NCBI GenBank assembly: GCA_900546635.1 | Contig: URDS01000083.1 | Location: 1 to 7,867, forward strand | Direction of reading: 5' to 3' | DNA: 7,867 nt | Origin: an uncultured Eubacteriales bacterium | GTDB lineage: Bacteria > Bacillota > Clostridia > Oscillospirales > CAG-272 | Shown here: in pieces, positions 6,983-7,867 of the stretch | How positions within the stretch are numbered: the first letter of the stretch is position 1 | Layout: each line of letters opens with the position of its first letter | Translations under genes and position numbers: made by a program | The notes under the pieces: model-generated | Told to the model about the DNA's origin: nothing | Seen by the model: only the letters and a program-made list of their open reading frames with translations | Databases searched by the model: none

Positions 6983-7011
6983 AATCACCGCATGAAAATG
7001 CGGTGATTTTT
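6983..7011 (+). terminator. Intrinsic terminator of the lipoprotein gene
   Basis: AATCACCGCAT (6983-6993) and ATGCGGTGATT (6998-7008) form an 11-bp stem with a GAAA tetraloop. The stem runs into five T residues (7007-7011). It ends the lipoprotein transcript 54 nt after the stop and separates it from the next promoter. Confidence 0.85.
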
Positions 7012-7040
7012 GTCTGTGCGCATGCCGCGTGTAATAACAC

Positions 7041-7102
7041 AAAAAATACAATGATTTTCTTCGAATCATACATTGAACGGAATCAAGCCGCAAGTATATA
7101 AT
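7041..7102 (+). promoter_or_regulatory. Tandem AraC-type operator and promoter of the right-hand secreted protein (site D)
   Basis: Distal half-site AAAAAATACAATGATT (anchor C at 7049) is identical over 16 bases to the distal half-site of site C. Proximal GAATCATACATTG (anchor C at 7071) lies 22 bp on. TTGAAC (7073-7078) is the -35, and a perfect TATAAT (7097-7102) follows after 18 bp. The leader to ATG 7142 is about 32 nt. Confidence 0.78.
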
Positions 7103-7141
7103 GTTTTACAGATAAAATTCCCATGAAAGGATCGTGTTTTA

Positions 7142-7867
7142 ATGAAAAAAGTATTGTCTGCGCTTTTGGCGATTTTGACGGCGGCGGCCTCGCTGATTTT
7201 TGCTTTTGCGGCCGATACCGCCCTGCCTGTCGTTACATCCAAGGACGTTGCCTACCTTGCGTTCCATACGGGCGCGGGCGGCGACAACAACGCGTCCGGC
7301 CTGACGCCCGACGAGCCCAGAAAGTCGATCAGTTCGGCCGTTACGCTGCTTCCGAGCGGCGGTACGCTTGTGATGAAGAATAAGTGTTTCATCGGCGAGG
7401 AATATTCGCTTCCCGAACTTGCGGGGCCCTTGCTGATTACCTCTGTATACGACGGCGTTGATTATCGTGCCGACGCGGGCTTTGCGGGCAACGGCCTCTC
7501 TAACAACGTGTTCAAGATGAAAGCGGGCGTTTCGTTTACGATCCAGAGCGACGTAATCATGGACGATATGTACATATATAACGAATACCGCGAGCGCAAC
7601 ACCATTCGGGTCACAAACAATTCCACCCTGGTCATCGGAGAGGGCGTCACTTGCTACGCAAATCCCGCCTATGAGACTGAGCTTTATATGTCTATCGTGG
7701 TCGAGACGGGCTCTACCGTGATCCTCAACGGCGGCACATTTATGGACATCACGGGCGGCGGTACGATCATCGACAACCGCGCCGCTGCGCCCGCGGTCGG
7801 CACTACCGAGATCAAAATGACGATCGGCGACATGAACGGCTACGTAAACGGCGGTGCCAAAGCGCTG
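7142..7867 (+). CDS. Secreted beta-helix-like protein, paralogous to a domain of the left-hand protein (partial, C-terminus beyond window)
   Basis: The frame is open from ATG 7142 to the edge (242 codons). AAAGGA at 7126-7131 is the ribosome site, 10 nt upstream. Residues 1-24 form a signal peptide (MKKVLSALLA, hydrophobic core, cleavage near AFA/AD). From residue 38 the protein follows the helix-like domain of the left-hand protein: a start with Y, Gly-rich GxGGD, PDEPRKSISSAVTLL, GGTLVM, VYDGVDYRADAGFAG, then IGEGVTC matching MGEGVRC of the other. Later strands such as VILNGGTFMDI and MTIGDMNGYVNGG recur every 20-30 residues, as in parallel beta-helix folds. It is probably exported and perhaps large. 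Carbohydrate binding or lyase activity is possible for such folds, but no active site is visible. Shared control with the lipoprotein suggests the same sugar-linked task. Confidence 0.87.
   Translation, partial: MKKVLSALLAILTAAASLIFAFAADTALPVVTSKDVAYLAFHTGAGGDNNASGLTPDEPRKSISSAVTLLPSGGTLVMKNKCFIGEEYSLPELAGPLLITSVYDGVDYRADAGFAGNGLSNNVFKMKAGVSFTIQSDVIMDDMYIYNEYRERNTIRVTNNSTLVIGEGVTCYANPAYETELYMSIVVETGSTVILNGGTFMDITGGGTIIDNRAAAPAVGTTEIKMTIGDMNGYVNGGAKAL

Noticed and set aside
5403..7073. Long minus-strand open frame of 556 codons opposite the lipoprotein gene
   Set aside because: It is antisense to a well-supported gene, is rich in Val/Arg/Leu/Ile as expected from mirrored codons, has no domain I recognise, and spans the terminator and operator D.
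1..7867. Mobile element, tRNA, rRNA or riboswitch
   Set aside because: I found no transposase or integrase motifs, terminal inverted repeats, tRNA cloverleaf or recognisable aptamer core in any intergenic stretch.

Overview
The window looks like a chromosomal piece of an anaerobic, fairly GC-rich Clostridia-type Firmicute (gut, rumen or similar). This is inferred from strong GGAGG ribosome binding sites, a lipoprotein-type solute-binding protein, an AraC/XylS regulator typical of Clostridia sugar loci, and very large secreted proteins with GLUG repeats and Cys/His modules. No taxonomic marker is present, so this placement is tentative.

Layout, left to right. At 1-2842 (minus) is a large secreted protein, cut by the left edge: signal peptide, GLUG repeats, CxxC/His modules and a beta-strand-rich, helix-like domain. 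At 2843-3226 is a 384-base intergenic region with its promoter, a tandem operator and several inverted and direct repeats. At 3227-4318 (minus) is a GalM-type aldose 1-epimerase with all catalytic residues but an in-frame TAA at codon 144. At 4319-4502 is a divergent control region. At 4503-5345 (plus) is an AraC-family regulator. At 5445-6929 (plus) is a lipoprotein sugar-binding protein of an ABC importer with no permease genes beside it, followed by a hairpin terminator. At 7142-7867 (plus) is the start of a second secreted protein, cut by the right edge, whose N-terminal domain resembles the helix-like domain of the first.

The main discovery is a shared control element. Upstream of all four non-regulator genes lies a tandem pair of half-sites resembling AAAAATACAWTG, 21-22 bp apart and always in the same orientation relative to the controlled gene. 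The gene-proximal half-site ends in TTG, which also forms the start of a -35 box, with a plausible -10 box 17-18 bp further on. Two direct half-sites at this spacing overlapping -35 is the classic layout of AraC-type activators, and an AraC-family gene lies in the middle of the cluster. The -35 box of that gene's own promoter overlaps one of these half-sites on the other face, which suggests autoregulation. I infer a local sugar-responsive regulon joining uptake (solute-binding lipoprotein), sugar anomer conversion (epimerase, perhaps now broken) and two large surface or secreted proteins.
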